Shown: positions 7,439-17,553 of the stretch, piece after piece
How the letters are laid out: each line of letters starts with the position of its first letter
Numbering within the stretch: position 1 is the first letter of the stretch
Assembly (NCBI RefSeq): GCF_029946515.1
Contig: NZ_JARZHH010000019.1
Coordinates: forward strand, 1 to 64,000
Direction of reading: 5' to 3'
DNA: 64,000 bases
Source of the DNA: Polyangium sp. 6x1
GTDB taxonomy: Bacteria > Myxococcota_A > Polyangia > Polyangiales > Polyangiaceae
Program-made: the position numbers and the translations under genes
Notes under the pieces: model-generated
Told to the model about the DNA's origin: nothing
The model's input: only the letters and a program-made list of their open reading frames with translations
Databases searched by the model: none

Positions 7439-10291
7439 TCACGCCCCCCGCGCAGAGGCCGCTTGCCCGGTCCCGCGCGCCCCTCGCTTCGGAAGGAACT
7501 TCCGATCGAACAGGCGGACGCGACGGACGAAGAGGTCGAGGAGGAAGACCACGATCGCCGCATACACGAAGCGCGTCCAGAGCTCCTCGTGGTACGTCAC
7601 CTTCTCCCCGGCAGGGTCGAAGATCGCCTGCACGGAAGCCGGATCGACGGCCGCGCCCGTGGCGAGGGCCGCCTTCTCGAGCGTCGGGAGATCAGCCTCG
7701 AAGCTCGCGTACTCCTTCGGGTACGGGTTCGACACGTGGCCGAAGCTCACGGCGATCTGCTTCATCGCGCCGCCCTCGGCCTCGCGCATGTGCTCGGCCC
7801 GGAGCAGGAACGATCCGTACTTGTCGAGCGGCTCGTCGACCTCGTAGCGACCGGGCGCGGTCTGCCGGAAGTCGACGACCTTCGTCTCGCCGCCCGGCAC
7901 GATGATCGAGAGCTTCGAGGTCAAATTGTTCTCGAAGCGCTCGTCGGCCCCGAAGGCGTCGACGGAGGCGCGAAGCCTGCCGCCCACGACGTCGGCCTTC
8001 ATGTCGAGCTCGCGCCGATGCTTCTGCCGCATGTGCTCGTGCACGAGCTGGCCCCAGAAGCGCTCGAAGCCCGGCCACCTCAGCCACTCGACCGCCCAGC
8101 GCGATTTCACGTCGCTCGTCCACGCGAGCGTCCATCCGAGGCCCACGCGCCAGCGCGCGAGGATGGGCTCCTGCGTGTCGCTCTGGAGCAGCTCCACCGC
8201 GGGCGGCGGCTTCATCTTCGTCGAGACGTAGCCGTGCAGGTTCGGCGCGGTGCGCACGTCGACGCCGCGCAGGAAGGCCGCGTCGCCGACCTGCGTGACG
8301 GGGAACCACTCCTCGACCGCGGCGGCGCGCGCGATCATCTCCGTCTCTTTCGTGAAGATGCGCGGCAGGTTGTTCGCGTCGCCGACGGCGTGATACCGGC
8401 CGCCGCCGACGTCGGCGATCATCTTGAGGAGCTGCTCGTCCACGTCCCCGCCGAGGCCGACCGTCGTCACCGTGATCGACTCGGCGATCATGGCCGAGAC
8501 GAGATCACGAATGCCCGAGCTCGACGCCTTGCCGTCCGTGAGCAGCACGACGTGCTTCTTGCGGGCCTGCGTGACCGTGAGGTCCTGGTAGGCCGCGTCG
8601 AGCGCCGGGAAGATCTCCGTGCCTCCGCCTGGCTGGATGCGCGCGATGTCGCCCGCGATGCGCGAGCGGTTGCGCGCCGGCTGCATCTTCACGTACCGCG
8701 TCGGCGCCGAATCGAAGGCGATCACCTCGATCAGATCATCGGACGAGAGCACGCCCGACGTGGCCTTCGCCGCGGCCTTCGCCATCTCGAGCGGCAGGCC
8801 GGTCATCGAGCCCGAGCGGTCGATGACGAGGACCATCGCGACGCTCGGCATCTCCTTCTTGCGCTCGTTGTCCATGCGGACCGGCAAGATCCGCTCGATC
8901 GTCGAGTGGTACCAGCCGCCGAGCCCGTAGCCCGCGTCGCCGCCAGCGAAGAGGAAACCGCCGCCGAGATCACGGACGTACGTCTCGATGAGCTCCTGCG
9001 CTTGAAGCGATACGGCGTCCTTCGGCGTATCGCTCAGGATCACGAAGTCGAAGCGCTCGATCTCCTTCACCGATGCCGGGAAGCCCGCGGGCGGGCGCAC
9101 GTCGACGTCGAGCTGCTGCGCCGTGAGCGCGCTCGAGAGCGGCCCCGCGTGCTGCGGCGTGCCCTCGATGTAGAGCACCGCCGGGCGCCCGGGGACGTCG
9201 ATCGTCGTCGCGTACTTGTTGTTCTCCTTGAACTTGTCGGCCGGGATCTCGTCGACCTCGAACGCGTACGTCACCTGGCCCGGCAAGCGCACGACGCTCT
9301 TGAAGATGACGTCGTTCGGGCCGGCCTTGAGATCGAGCTCCTTGACGCCTTCGAGCCCGTTCAGCGCCTCGCCCTGGTAGAGCCGCGCACGCGCCTTCGT
9401 CGCCCGCGTCGCGTAGATGTCGGCGTGGATCGCGAACGTCTCGCCGACCTTCACGCGCTCCGGCATCTTGAGCTCGCGCACGGCCACCTCGGGCGGCGCG
9501 GGCCGGCGATACGGGATCGTGAAGAGCTTGATCCCGAACTCCTTGGCGCGGTTCGACTCGGCGAGCAGGTCGCCCTCGGTCTGCACGCCGTCCGTGAGGA
9601 GCACGGCGCGCTTCAGGTAGCCCTGCGGATAGAGGCCGTACGCGAGCTGGAGGGCCGCCTGCAAGTTCGAGCCTGCGCCGAGCGACTCCGCCTGCGATTT
9701 GTCCGTGTCGGTCGACGCTTGGGGCTTCGGATCGCCTTCGGCGCCCTTCGCCCCAAACCCCAGGTGCCGCGTGATCAGCGGAGGCTTTGCGTTCTCGCCC
9801 TCGGCATCGGGCGCCTCCACGACACGTGGCCGCTTCGCGAACGTGACGAGCTTGACGATCCCGTCCTTCGGCTTCTCGGCCCAGGCCCGCTGCACGGCCG
9901 CGCGCGCGTCGTCGAGCGCCTCGTCCGTGACGGAGTCCGAGACGTCGACGAGGTAGACCGTGCACACCTTCTCGGTCGTGGCCGTGCGCGCGAGGCGCGA
10001 GAGGCCGAGCGCGAGCAGCACGACGAACGAGATGCGCAGGAGCACCGAGAGCACGCGCTGCGGCCACGGCAGATCCGCGAGCGACTGCGAGAGGACGCCG
10101 ACGAACCACGGCGCGACCAAGATCGCGCCGAGCATCTTCGGGTTGAGCAGCTCGTAGGTGATCCCGCCGCGCACCCACGTCAGCGTGGGATCGGGGTGCA
10201 GGAGGACGAAGCGCCGGTAGGCCCAGAAGAGGAGCCCTGCGAGCGCGAGGCAGGTCGAGACCCAAGCGATGACCCGGAGGCGCTTGTTCAA
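7439..10291 (-). CDS. Large VWA membrane protein with glutamine-amidotransferase-like domain (Bat-like operon)
   Basis: A 950-residue protein with two or three N-terminal membrane segments, a degenerate VWA-like region (VYLVDVSDS), a class I glutamine-amidotransferase-like segment (FVILSDTP...GGGFLFAGGDAGYGLGGW), a canonical VWA domain with a MIDAS (VLVIDRSGSMTG), and a C-terminal membrane helix before a basic tail. The start is read as TTG at 10291: GGAGG lies 8 nt upstream and the TTG overlaps the preceding gene's TGA. An ATG ten codons earlier lacks this. It is the last gene of the five-gene operon. VWA proteins of this kind act with MoxR ATPases in assembly or metal insertion, so a cell-envelope assembly role is inferred. 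The substrate is unknown. Confidence 0.82.
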   Translation of the reverse strand: MNKRLRVIAWVSTCLALAGLLFWAYRRFVLLHPDPTLTWVRGGITYELLNPKMLGAILVAPWFVGVLSQSLADLPWPQRVLSVLLRISFVVLLALGLSRLARTATTEKVCTVYLVDVSDSVTDEALDDARAAVQRAWAEKPKDGIVKLVTFAKRPRVVEAPDAEGENAKPPLITRHLGFGAKGAEGDPKPQASTDTDKSQAESLGAGSNLQAALQLAYGLYPQGYLKRAVLLTDGVQTEGDLLAESNRAKEFGIKLFTIPYRRPAPPEVAVRELKMPERVKVGETFAIHADIYATRATKARARLYQGEALNGLEGVKELDLKAGPNDVIFKSVVRLPGQVTYAFEVDEIPADKFKENNKYATTIDVPGRPAVLYIEGTPQHAGPLSSALTAQQLDVDVRPPAGFPASVKEIERFDFVILSDTPKDAVSLQAQELIETYVRDLGGGFLFAGGDAGYGLGGWYHSTIERILPVRMDNERKKEMPSVAMVLVIDRSGSMTGLPLEMAKAAAKATSGVLSSDDLIEVIAFDSAPTRYVKMQPARNRSRIAGDIARIQPGGGTEIFPALDAAYQDLTVTQARKKHVVLLTDGKASSSGIRDLVSAMIAESITVTTVGLGGDVDEQLLKMIADVGGGRYHAVGDANNLPRIFTKETEMIARAAAVEEWFPVTQVGDAAFLRGVDVRTAPNLHGYVSTKMKPPPAVELLQSDTQEPILARWRVGLGWTLAWTSDVKSRWAVEWLRWPGFERFWGQLVHEHMRQKHRRELDMKADVVGGRLRASVDAFGADERFENNLTSKLSIIVPGGETKVVDFRQTAPGRYEVDEPLDKYGSFLLRAEHMREAEGGAMKQIAVSFGHVSNPYPKEYASFEADLPTLEKAALATGAAVDPASVQAIFDPAGEKVTYHEELWTRFVYAAIVVFLLDLFVRRVRLFDRKFLPKRGARGTGQAASARGA

Positions 10292-12183
10292 ACCGTCACC
10301 CTCCGATGGTACGTGAGCCACTCGATCGCGGTGACGAGGAGCACCGCGGCGAGCAAGTAGATCCAGATCTCGCGCCGCACGCCGACCTTGAACTCACCGA
10401 CGGGGCCTGCCGCGCGCCCGCCGACGACGAGCTCGGTCGCGGGTTTGATCACGCTCTCGGCCGGATCGACGAGGTTCGCCGCGAACGTCGTGATCTCGTC
10501 GGGGCTCGTGGACAGCTTGTAGAAGCCCGCTTGCTGGCCGAGGAAGACCGCGCGGCCGTCCTTCACGGGCACGTCGCGCTTCGTTCCATCGGGCAATTCG
10601 AGCGTCGCCGTCGCCGCCGCGGACGAGGCCGGGATCTGCCAGACCGTGCCCGTGCGGAACGAGGAGATGTACTGGACGTCCTCCTCGACGAACTCGTTGA
10701 TCGTGTTGAGCAGGAAGAGCGGCCAGGAGATCCGGAGCGGAAAATCGCTCTCGCGGATGTCGAAGCCGAGCGCGACGAACTTCACCCCCGCGCGGCTGCC
10801 GGCGATCAGGATCGGCCCCTTGTAGCTCTTGCCGATCACCTTGTCCTCCTTCTCGCCCTTCAGCGGACGCGCGCGCCCGATGTTGACGTCCGAGAGGACC
10901 GTGTAGCGGAGGATCGGGTGCTTCTCGTCGAGCTCGTCGAAGCCGAGCCGATAGTTCGGATCCGTATCTTCGACGGGCTTGCCCACCTCGAACGGCACGT
11001 TCTCGCCCGAGGGGTTCAGGTAGAGCAGGCTGCCGCTGCCCGTCGCCACGTTCGGCGTCACGCCGTCGAAGATGGTCACGTCGAAGTTGCCCTTCGCCGG
11101 GTACCGCGACGGATCGATCGTCGTGACCTCGAGGTACTCGTCGAGCAGGAGCGCGGCTTCGAGGAACATGTTGCCGGAGCTCACGACCTGCACGCGGGCC
11201 CGCCTGCGCTCGGGCAGGAGCGCGAAGGCGTGATCGTCGGCGGGCAGATCGTCGCGGCTGCCGTTCGCGTAGGCGATCTTCGCTTCGAGCGTCTTCGACG
11301 CGCCCGAGAGGTTCGGATAGAAGCGCGGCAGCCGCTCCTTCGGCCCGAGCCGGATCTGCGAGAGGTCCGTGAGCTGCCCGTCGCCGAAGAGCGAGAGCTC
11401 GACGTCGACCGGCTCTTCGTTCGTGTTCGTGACCTCGAGCATCACCTCGTAGCGGCTCTTGTCGAGCGGATAACGCCGCACGGAAAAACCCGTGATCGCC
11501 ACGTTCGTCGCCCGGGATCCGATGGGCAGGAACGAGAGCCGCACGTCGCCGAGCTCCACGGGCCCGGCCGCGTCGGCGGCGGGGCCGAGCGCGCCGTCGG
11601 AGACGACGATGATCTCCGGCGAGGAGAGGCCGCGCAGCGTGTCGACTCCGAAACGCAATCCGCGCGCGAAGTCGGCGCTCGCATCCGTGGCCTTGATCGA
11701 CGCGACAGCCGCTTCGAGGTCGGGGATCTCGCTCGTCATCGTGGAGAGCGGCGTCACGGCCGCATCCATCTGCGCGACGAGCATGCGATCGCTGCCCGAG
11801 AGGCCGCGGACCATGCGCTTGACCTCTTCCTTCGCGGCGTCGATGCGCGAAGGCGCGGCGTCCGTGGCCTTCATGCTCGCGCTCGCGTCGACGAGCACGA
11901 TGATGTTGCGGCCTTCGAGGATGTTCGCCGCGGGCCGCGGATCGCCGAGCGCGAGCAGGAGCAGCGCGAGGAGCGCGAGCTGCAGGAGGAGCGAAAGGAA
12001 GCGCTTCAACTGCGAGAAGAGGCTCGTCGCCTCCTTGTCGCGCAGGATGCGCTCCCAGAGCTTCTCGAAGGGAACGGCGACGGGGCGCCGACGCAGCTTC
12101 AGGATGTAGAAGACGACGACCACGCTGCCGGCGAGGGCGCCGATCTGAAGCAAGGTCGCGAGCGGGACGCCGACGAAATGCAT
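10288..12183 (-). CDS. BatA-type VWA membrane protein
   Basis: This 631-residue protein begins with the BatA N-terminal domain: a membrane helix, a basic FYILKLRRRPVAVPFEKLW segment, then a second helix (LLLQLALLALLLLAL). A VWA domain follows with MIDAS motif VLVDASASM near residue 100. A large periplasm-like beta-rich region precedes a C-terminal transmembrane helix (IYLLAAVLLVTAIEWLTY). It starts 3 bp after the DUF58 stop and ends overlapping the next gene, so translation is probably coupled. In Bacteroides and other bacteria such genes are called aerotolerance (bat) genes; their molecular function is still poorly defined. MoxR and DUF58 upstream support membership of this group. Confidence 0.85.
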   Translation of the reverse strand: MHFVGVPLATLLQIGALAGSVVVVFYILKLRRRPVAVPFEKLWERILRDKEATSLFSQLKRFLSLLLQLALLALLLLALGDPRPAANILEGRNIIVLVDASASMKATDAAPSRIDAAKEEVKRMVRGLSGSDRMLVAQMDAAVTPLSTMTSEIPDLEAAVASIKATDASADFARGLRFGVDTLRGLSSPEIIVVSDGALGPAADAAGPVELGDVRLSFLPIGSRATNVAITGFSVRRYPLDKSRYEVMLEVTNTNEEPVDVELSLFGDGQLTDLSQIRLGPKERLPRFYPNLSGASKTLEAKIAYANGSRDDLPADDHAFALLPERRRARVQVVSSGNMFLEAALLLDEYLEVTTIDPSRYPAKGNFDVTIFDGVTPNVATGSGSLLYLNPSGENVPFEVGKPVEDTDPNYRLGFDELDEKHPILRYTVLSDVNIGRARPLKGEKEDKVIGKSYKGPILIAGSRAGVKFVALGFDIRESDFPLRISWPLFLLNTINEFVEEDVQYISSFRTGTVWQIPASSAAATATLELPDGTKRDVPVKDGRAVFLGQQAGFYKLSTSPDEITTFAANLVDPAESVIKPATELVVGGRAAGPVGEFKVGVRREIWIYLLAAVLLVTAIEWLTYHRRVTV

Positions 12184-12186
12184 GGC

Positions 12187-13134
12187 TTACCGGAGGAAGC
12201 CGCCGCGGCGGAAGACGCGGAGGATGAGCTCGTCGAAGGACACGTCGGCGTCGGCGCGGAAATAACTCACCTGCCGCGACGTGCAGAACCGCTGCACCTC
12301 GTCGAGGTACCCTTCGTACGCCTGCTGGTATTTTTCGAGCACCTTGGCCGTGACCGTGACCTCGCGCTCCGTGCCCGTCTCGCAGTCGTAGACGCGCACG
12401 TCGCCCTTGATGTCGGGCCGCGCGTCGTGCCGATCGACGAGGTGGATCACGTAGGGCTCGAATCGATGGAAGCGCAGCACGTTGATCCCGCGCTCGAAGC
12501 CCTCCGGATCGTAGAGGTCGGTGAGCAACACGGCGAGCCCGCGGCGCTTGTGCTGCGCGACGAACGTCTTCATCGCCGCGCCGAGATCCGTCGGGCCCTC
12601 GGCCTTCACGCCGGAGAGGAAGCGGAAGATGCGGAAGATGCGCGCCTTGCCGCGCGTCGTCGGCATCCGCCCGCTGATCTCGTCGGTGGCCGCGACGATC
12701 GCGATCCGATCGAGGTTCGCGAGCCCGACGTACGCGAGCGCCGCGCAGAGCCGCTTCGCCTGCCGGAGCTTCTCGCCCTCGCCGAAGCCCATCGACGAGG
12801 ACGTGTCGAGGATGAAGTAGATCGCGAGATCCTCTTCCTCCTCGTAGAGCCGGATCAGGAGCCGATCGAACTTCTGGTACGCGTTCCAGTCGAGGTAGCG
12901 AATGTCGTCGCCGGGCGCGTAGTCGCGGTGATCGGCGAACTCGATGCCCGAGCCCGTCTTCTTCGTCCGTCGCTCGGCGCGCATCGCGCCCGAGAAGACG
13001 CGACGGCTCACCATCGCGAGGTACTCGAGCTTGCGCTGGAACTCGTCGTCGAAGAGGTCGTCGTCGCCGCCCGCGCCGCCGCGGCGCAAGGACGGCTTGT
13101 CGGGCCGAAGCCCCAGGAACTCGAGCACACCCAT
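12187..13134 (-). CDS. DUF58 domain protein
   Basis: A 315-residue cytosolic protein with the DUF58 core: FADHRDYAPGDDIRYLDWNAYQK near residue 65, then a VWA-like fold with a MIDAS-type motif ILDTSSSMG and LLTDLYDPEGFERG. DUF58 proteins are nearly always encoded next to MoxR ATPases, as here, where the MoxR stop lies 14 bp upstream. They are thought to work as adaptors between the ATPase and membrane VWA partners; the exact role is not established. The ATG at 13134 is the first in-frame start after the MoxR stop. A much longer open frame upstream on this strand is only the shadow of the MoxR gene. Confidence 0.88.
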   Translation of the reverse strand: MGVLEFLGLRPDKPSLRRGGAGGDDDLFDDEFQRKLEYLAMVSRRVFSGAMRAERRTKKTGSGIEFADHRDYAPGDDIRYLDWNAYQKFDRLLIRLYEEEEDLAIYFILDTSSSMGFGEGEKLRQAKRLCAALAYVGLANLDRIAIVAATDEISGRMPTTRGKARIFRIFRFLSGVKAEGPTDLGAAMKTFVAQHKRRGLAVLLTDLYDPEGFERGINVLRFHRFEPYVIHLVDRHDARPDIKGDVRVYDCETGTEREVTVTAKVLEKYQQAYEGYLDEVQRFCTSRQVSYFRADADVSFDELILRVFRRGGFLR

Positions 13135-13148
13135 GGCGAGGAAGCTCC

Positions 13149-14153
<1,005 letters not shown>

Positions 14154-14205
14154 CTCTTCCCCTATCGTTCTACTTGGAAAAACCAATCGTGCCCGCGCGC
14201 GCCGC

Positions 14206-16206
14206 TCACTCCCTGGGTCGAATGAGCTGGAAATAGCGTTGCACGTAGAATCGGTACCCGTCGGGCACCTTTTCTTTGTTGATTTGCTCCTCGGCGACGG
14301 TCCTGTACTGCGTGAAGACCTTCTTGTAGCCGCCGCCCTTGAAGCCCTTCTCGGCCGCCGCGAGGATCACCTCGCTGTTCGAGGGGCCGCCGCCGCTGTC
14401 GAGGCCCTGGGCCTGCACGTCCTGCGTGCCCATCTTGGGATCGGTGCGCTTGCCGGCGAGGTCGCCGTCGTGCCCCGAGCCGACGCCCTTGCCGCCCGGC
14501 TCCGTGCCCTGACCGCCCTGCCCCTGGCCGTCGCCCTGACCTTGCCCCTGGCCTTCGCCCTGGCCTTGTCCCTGCCCCTGGCCGCCGCCTTGCGAGAGGA
14601 CCAGCATCTTCTTGCCGCCCGGGCCGATCACCCACTGTTTGCCCTGACCACCGCCCTGCTGGCCGCCGCCGTTCTGGCCGTTCTGGCCGTCCTGGCCCTC
14701 GCCATCCTGGCCGTCTTGGCCGTCTTGCCCCTCTTGGCCCTGACCGTCCTGGCCCTGGCCCTGCTGCGGCTGACCTTGCCCCTGCCCGCCGCGCGCGCGT
14801 TTGCCGAAGCGGAGCATGCGGGCCATGCGCTGCTTGCCCGATTGCCCCTGCTGCCGGAGCATCTCGCGCAGTTCTTCGAGCCGCTGCCGGAGCTCTTCCT
14901 TCTCCTTCTCGGACATCTCCTCCTGCTGCATGCGGTTGATGTCCTCGGCCGCTTGTTCGAGATCCTCGGCGGACGCGCCGAGCTCGCGCATCAGATCCTC
15001 GGCCGCCTTCGCGAGCGCGCGATCGAGTTTGTCGAGCTGCCGCCCGAGGCGCTCCTGCTTCTCCGCCTCGCGATCGAGCCGCTCGAGCTCGCGCTCCTTC
15101 TTCTTGAGCAGGCGCTCCTCTTGCTCGTCTTGCGGGCCGCCGTCCTGCTCGTTCTTCTTCTGCTTCTTCTTGAGCAGCTCCTCGCGGGCCTCGGCGCGCT
15201 TCTCGTTGATCGCAGCGAGCGCATCCTTCTGCCGATCGGAGGCCTTCTTCAGCGCGTCCTTGAGCCGCTCGAGCGAGGCCTTGTCGGGCTTCTTCTTCCC
15301 GTCGCGCAGCCGCTCGGCGAGCTCCTTCAGGTCCTTCTTCGCCTTCTCGAGGTCCTTCTTCTTCAGCGACTCGCCGACGGGCTTCGAGAGCTCGCTCGAC
15401 TCGAGGTCCTTGCCCATCTGCTCGAGCGCCTCTTCGAGCGCCTTCCGATCGGCCTCGGCGCCCTTCAAGAGGTCACGCTCGATGGCCTCCATCTTGCGGA
15501 AGGCCTCCGTGCGATCGAGCCGCTTGTTCGCGATGTCCTCGACGAGCTGGTTGAACCGCTCGATCGCGGCCTGCACTTCGGGCGTTTGATCCTTCTTCGC
15601 GAGCTCCTTCGCGGCCTCGCGGAAGAGCTCCAGATCGTCGTCCGAGAGCGCGACCGCGTCGATCGTGCGCAGCTGCGGCGGCGCCTCCTTGATGGACGTG
15701 CGGATCTCGACGAGCGCGAGCGCGACGGCGCCGATGCCGACGAGCAGCGCCGCGAAATAGTCCGAGGGCAAACGAATCGGCGCGGCCTTGCTGGGCTTGA
15801 GATCACGCGCGTTCTCGCACGCGTCGTCGATGGCCACCTCCATGAGCGGCGTGCGCTCGGAGGCCTTCAAGGCGTCGAAGGCGAGCGCGTTCGTGAGCCT
15901 GTCGTGGAGTTTGTGATGACGATCGAGCGCGATCGTCCCGGCCCGCGGCGCGAGCTTGCGGAGGAGCCCCACGAGCGCGACGGCGACGACGGCCGCAGCG
16001 GCGCCGATCAAGATGTGGCGCGCGCGCTGCTCGGAGAGGTGGTCGGGGAACAACTTGCGACACGCGAGGGTGCCGGCGACGACGGCGAACGCCAGCGTGA
16101 GCGCGTTCGGCAGGTAACGTACGGCCCGCGCGATGCGCAGCCGGAGCGAGACGATCGCGGCGGCGCGGCGGATGCGAGAGAGCCCTTGGATACGGTGATC
16201 GCTCAC
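14206..16206 (-). CDS. Coiled-coil membrane protein with Gln/Gly-rich tail, first gene of MoxR/VWA operon
   Basis: A 666-residue protein with two transmembrane helices near residues 33-50 and 66-82 and a third near 155-170. A long highly charged coiled coil follows (about residues 200-450, many KKK/EEL heptads), then a low-complexity GQGQ/GQDGQ region (about 460-590) and a short ordered C-terminal domain with FKGGGYKKVFTQYRTVAEEQINKE. The layout resembles DUF4175-like proteins often found beside MoxR/DUF58 genes, but I cannot assign a family firmly. The order membrane anchor, coiled coil, flexible linker, C-terminal domain suggests a tether or scaffold for the complex. The GC-rich CAG/GGC repeats make the tail prone to length variation. 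Confidence 0.8.
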   Translation of the reverse strand: MSDHRIQGLSRIRRAAAIVSLRLRIARAVRYLPNALTLAFAVVAGTLACRKLFPDHLSEQRARHILIGAAAAVVAVALVGLLRKLAPRAGTIALDRHHKLHDRLTNALAFDALKASERTPLMEVAIDDACENARDLKPSKAAPIRLPSDYFAALLVGIGAVALALVEIRTSIKEAPPQLRTIDAVALSDDDLELFREAAKELAKKDQTPEVQAAIERFNQLVEDIANKRLDRTEAFRKMEAIERDLLKGAEADRKALEEALEQMGKDLESSELSKPVGESLKKKDLEKAKKDLKELAERLRDGKKKPDKASLERLKDALKKASDRQKDALAAINEKRAEAREELLKKKQKKNEQDGGPQDEQEERLLKKKERELERLDREAEKQERLGRQLDKLDRALAKAAEDLMRELGASAEDLEQAAEDINRMQQEEMSEKEKEELRQRLEELREMLRQQGQSGKQRMARMLRFGKRARGGQGQGQPQQGQGQDGQGQEGQDGQDGQDGEGQDGQNGQNGGGQQGGGQGKQWVIGPGGKKMLVLSQGGGQGQGQGQGEGQGQGQGDGQGQGGQGTEPGGKGVGSGHDGDLAGKRTDPKMGTQDVQAQGLDSGGGPSNSEVILAAAEKGFKGGGYKKVFTQYRTVAEEQINKEKVPDGYRFYVQRYFQLIRPRE

Positions 16207-16435
16207 GGTAGAAGTCGCTCCGATCGCCCCGGGAGGACCGATCGCCGGGAGGTGAGGGGCGTCATTGTAGCTGTTGACGTTTCGGGCGCCCGTAAGTTCC
16301 TACCCTGAGAACGGGCCGCGCATCGCGATCTTACGCGTCACGCGCCGGGAGGATTCCCCCGAGGAGCGAGCGCGTTCGGGGCGCCCCCCTACCCGCCTCC
16401 AGGAACCTCACGGCCGAGGACAGGCACAAACGACG

Positions 16436-16473
16436 AAGGGCGCTTCGGACGATACGCCGTCCGTCGCGCCCTT
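16436..16473 (-). terminator. Hairpin downstream of the receiver-H1 gene
   Basis: Inverted repeat with outer arms AAGGGCGC/GCGCCCTT and an inner CGGACG/CGTCCG stem, 22 bp past the stop of the receiver-histone gene in its direction of transcription. Only a short T run (GTCGTTTG) follows, so termination strength is uncertain. Confidence 0.5.
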
Positions 16474-16495
16474 GTCGTACAGGGCTCGCGCGTCG

Positions 16496-17302
16496 TCAGC
16501 TCGATCGACGCGCCGCGGCCCGCGGCTTCTTCGCCGTCGACCTCCGCCCCGCGGTCGCCTTCGCCTTCGTCGCCTTCTTCGCGGCAGGCGCCTTGGCCGC
16601 GCTGCCGCCCGAAGCCTTCTTCGTGGCCTTCTTCGCGGCAGCCTTCTTCGCCGGCGCCGCGGCCTTCGCGGGCGCCTTCTTCGCCGGCGCTGCGGCCTTC
16701 GCGGGCGCCTTCTTCGTGGCCTTCGTGGCCTTCGCCGAGGCCTTACCGACCTTCTTCGCGGCGGCCTTCTTCGCCGGCTTCTTCGCGGCCTTCTTCGCGG
16801 CACGCGCGGGCTTCGGCGTGGGCGCGGGCGCGGCTTCTGCGACCGGCTCCTCGTCGAGGTCGGCGTCGTCGAGCGCCCTTCGCGACGGCATGTCCTTGCC
16901 GTACTTCGCGAGCAGCTCGCGGATCTTCTCGTCGAGCTTCGCGAACTCGAACGGCTTGTCGAGCCAGCCGTCGGCGAAGAGCGGCGAGGTCATCGCGTTC
17001 ATGCTCTCGCCGATGCCCGTGAGCATCAGGACGGGCGTGTTCGCGAGTGTTCCGCCTGCGGCGCCCGGGGCCTTGACGAGCTTCGCGACTTCCCAGCCGC
17101 TCATCTGCGGCATCATCACGTCGAGCATGACGAGATCGGGATGATGCTGCTGCGTCAGGCGCCAGGCGGTCTCGCCGTCGGCGGCATCGTGGACCTGGAA
17201 GCCGAGGGTCCTCAAATGGCGAGCCACCAGGCTCAGCATGGCGGGCTCGTCCTCGGCGACGACGACGGTGAGAGGCTTCGTGCTGGTGCTGGCGGACGAC
17301 AT
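16496..17302 (-). CDS. Response-regulator receiver domain fused to a histone-H1-like Lys/Ala tail
   Basis: A 268-residue protein. Residues 10-130 form a CheY-type receiver: acidic pair E17/D18, phospho-acceptor D61 (VMLDVMMP), T95 and K116 (LDKPFEF). Residues ~165-268 are a tail of AAKKAAKKPAKK, APAKAAAPAKKAPAK and similar repeats, like the C-terminal tail of eukaryotic H1 and bacterial AlgP/Hc1-type proteins that bind DNA through charge. A phosphorylation-controlled DNA-binding or compaction role is inferred. No helix-turn-helix is seen. The ATG at 17302 is chosen because the frame upstream offers only a TTG. No histidine kinase is adjacent. The repeats have the same base composition as the neighbours, so transfer is not indicated. 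Confidence 0.85.
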   Translation of the reverse strand: MSSASTSTKPLTVVVAEDEPAMLSLVARHLRTLGFQVHDAADGETAWRLTQQHHPDLVMLDVMMPQMSGWEVAKLVKAPGAAGGTLANTPVLMLTGIGESMNAMTSPLFADGWLDKPFEFAKLDEKIRELLAKYGKDMPSRRALDDADLDEEPVAEAAPAPTPKPARAAKKAAKKPAKKAAAKKVGKASAKATKATKKAPAKAAAPAKKAPAKAAAPAKKAAAKKATKKASGGSAAKAPAAKKATKAKATAGRRSTAKKPRAAARRSS

Positions 17303-17553
17303 CGTTTCGGGATGAGAGTACGCCGAAGGGTGGAAGGTCAAGGCCTACATGCGCCGGGCAGTTTCACCACAGCGTCTCGGAGCCTCGGCGCAGGCGTTCC
17401 GGCCCCCAAGCAACGAAGACGCCTGGACATTCCCGATGTCGTCGTAAAGCGCTGCCCCTACACGCGGACACGCATCGGGGAGCGCCGGACGAACATCGCC
17501 GTGACGTACCTCGTTCCCAAGGCGCTCGGCTCGGGCGAGCATGGAGCCGCACC

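Noticed and set aside
14500-14800. Repetitive GC-rich sequence considered as a CRISPR or satellite array
   Set aside because: It is the coding sequence of the Gln/Gly-rich tail of the coiled-coil protein and lacks regular spacers.
16600-16815. Lys/Ala-rich tail considered as a separate histone H1 gene
   Set aside because: The frame is continuous with the receiver domain and has no start or ribosome site between them.
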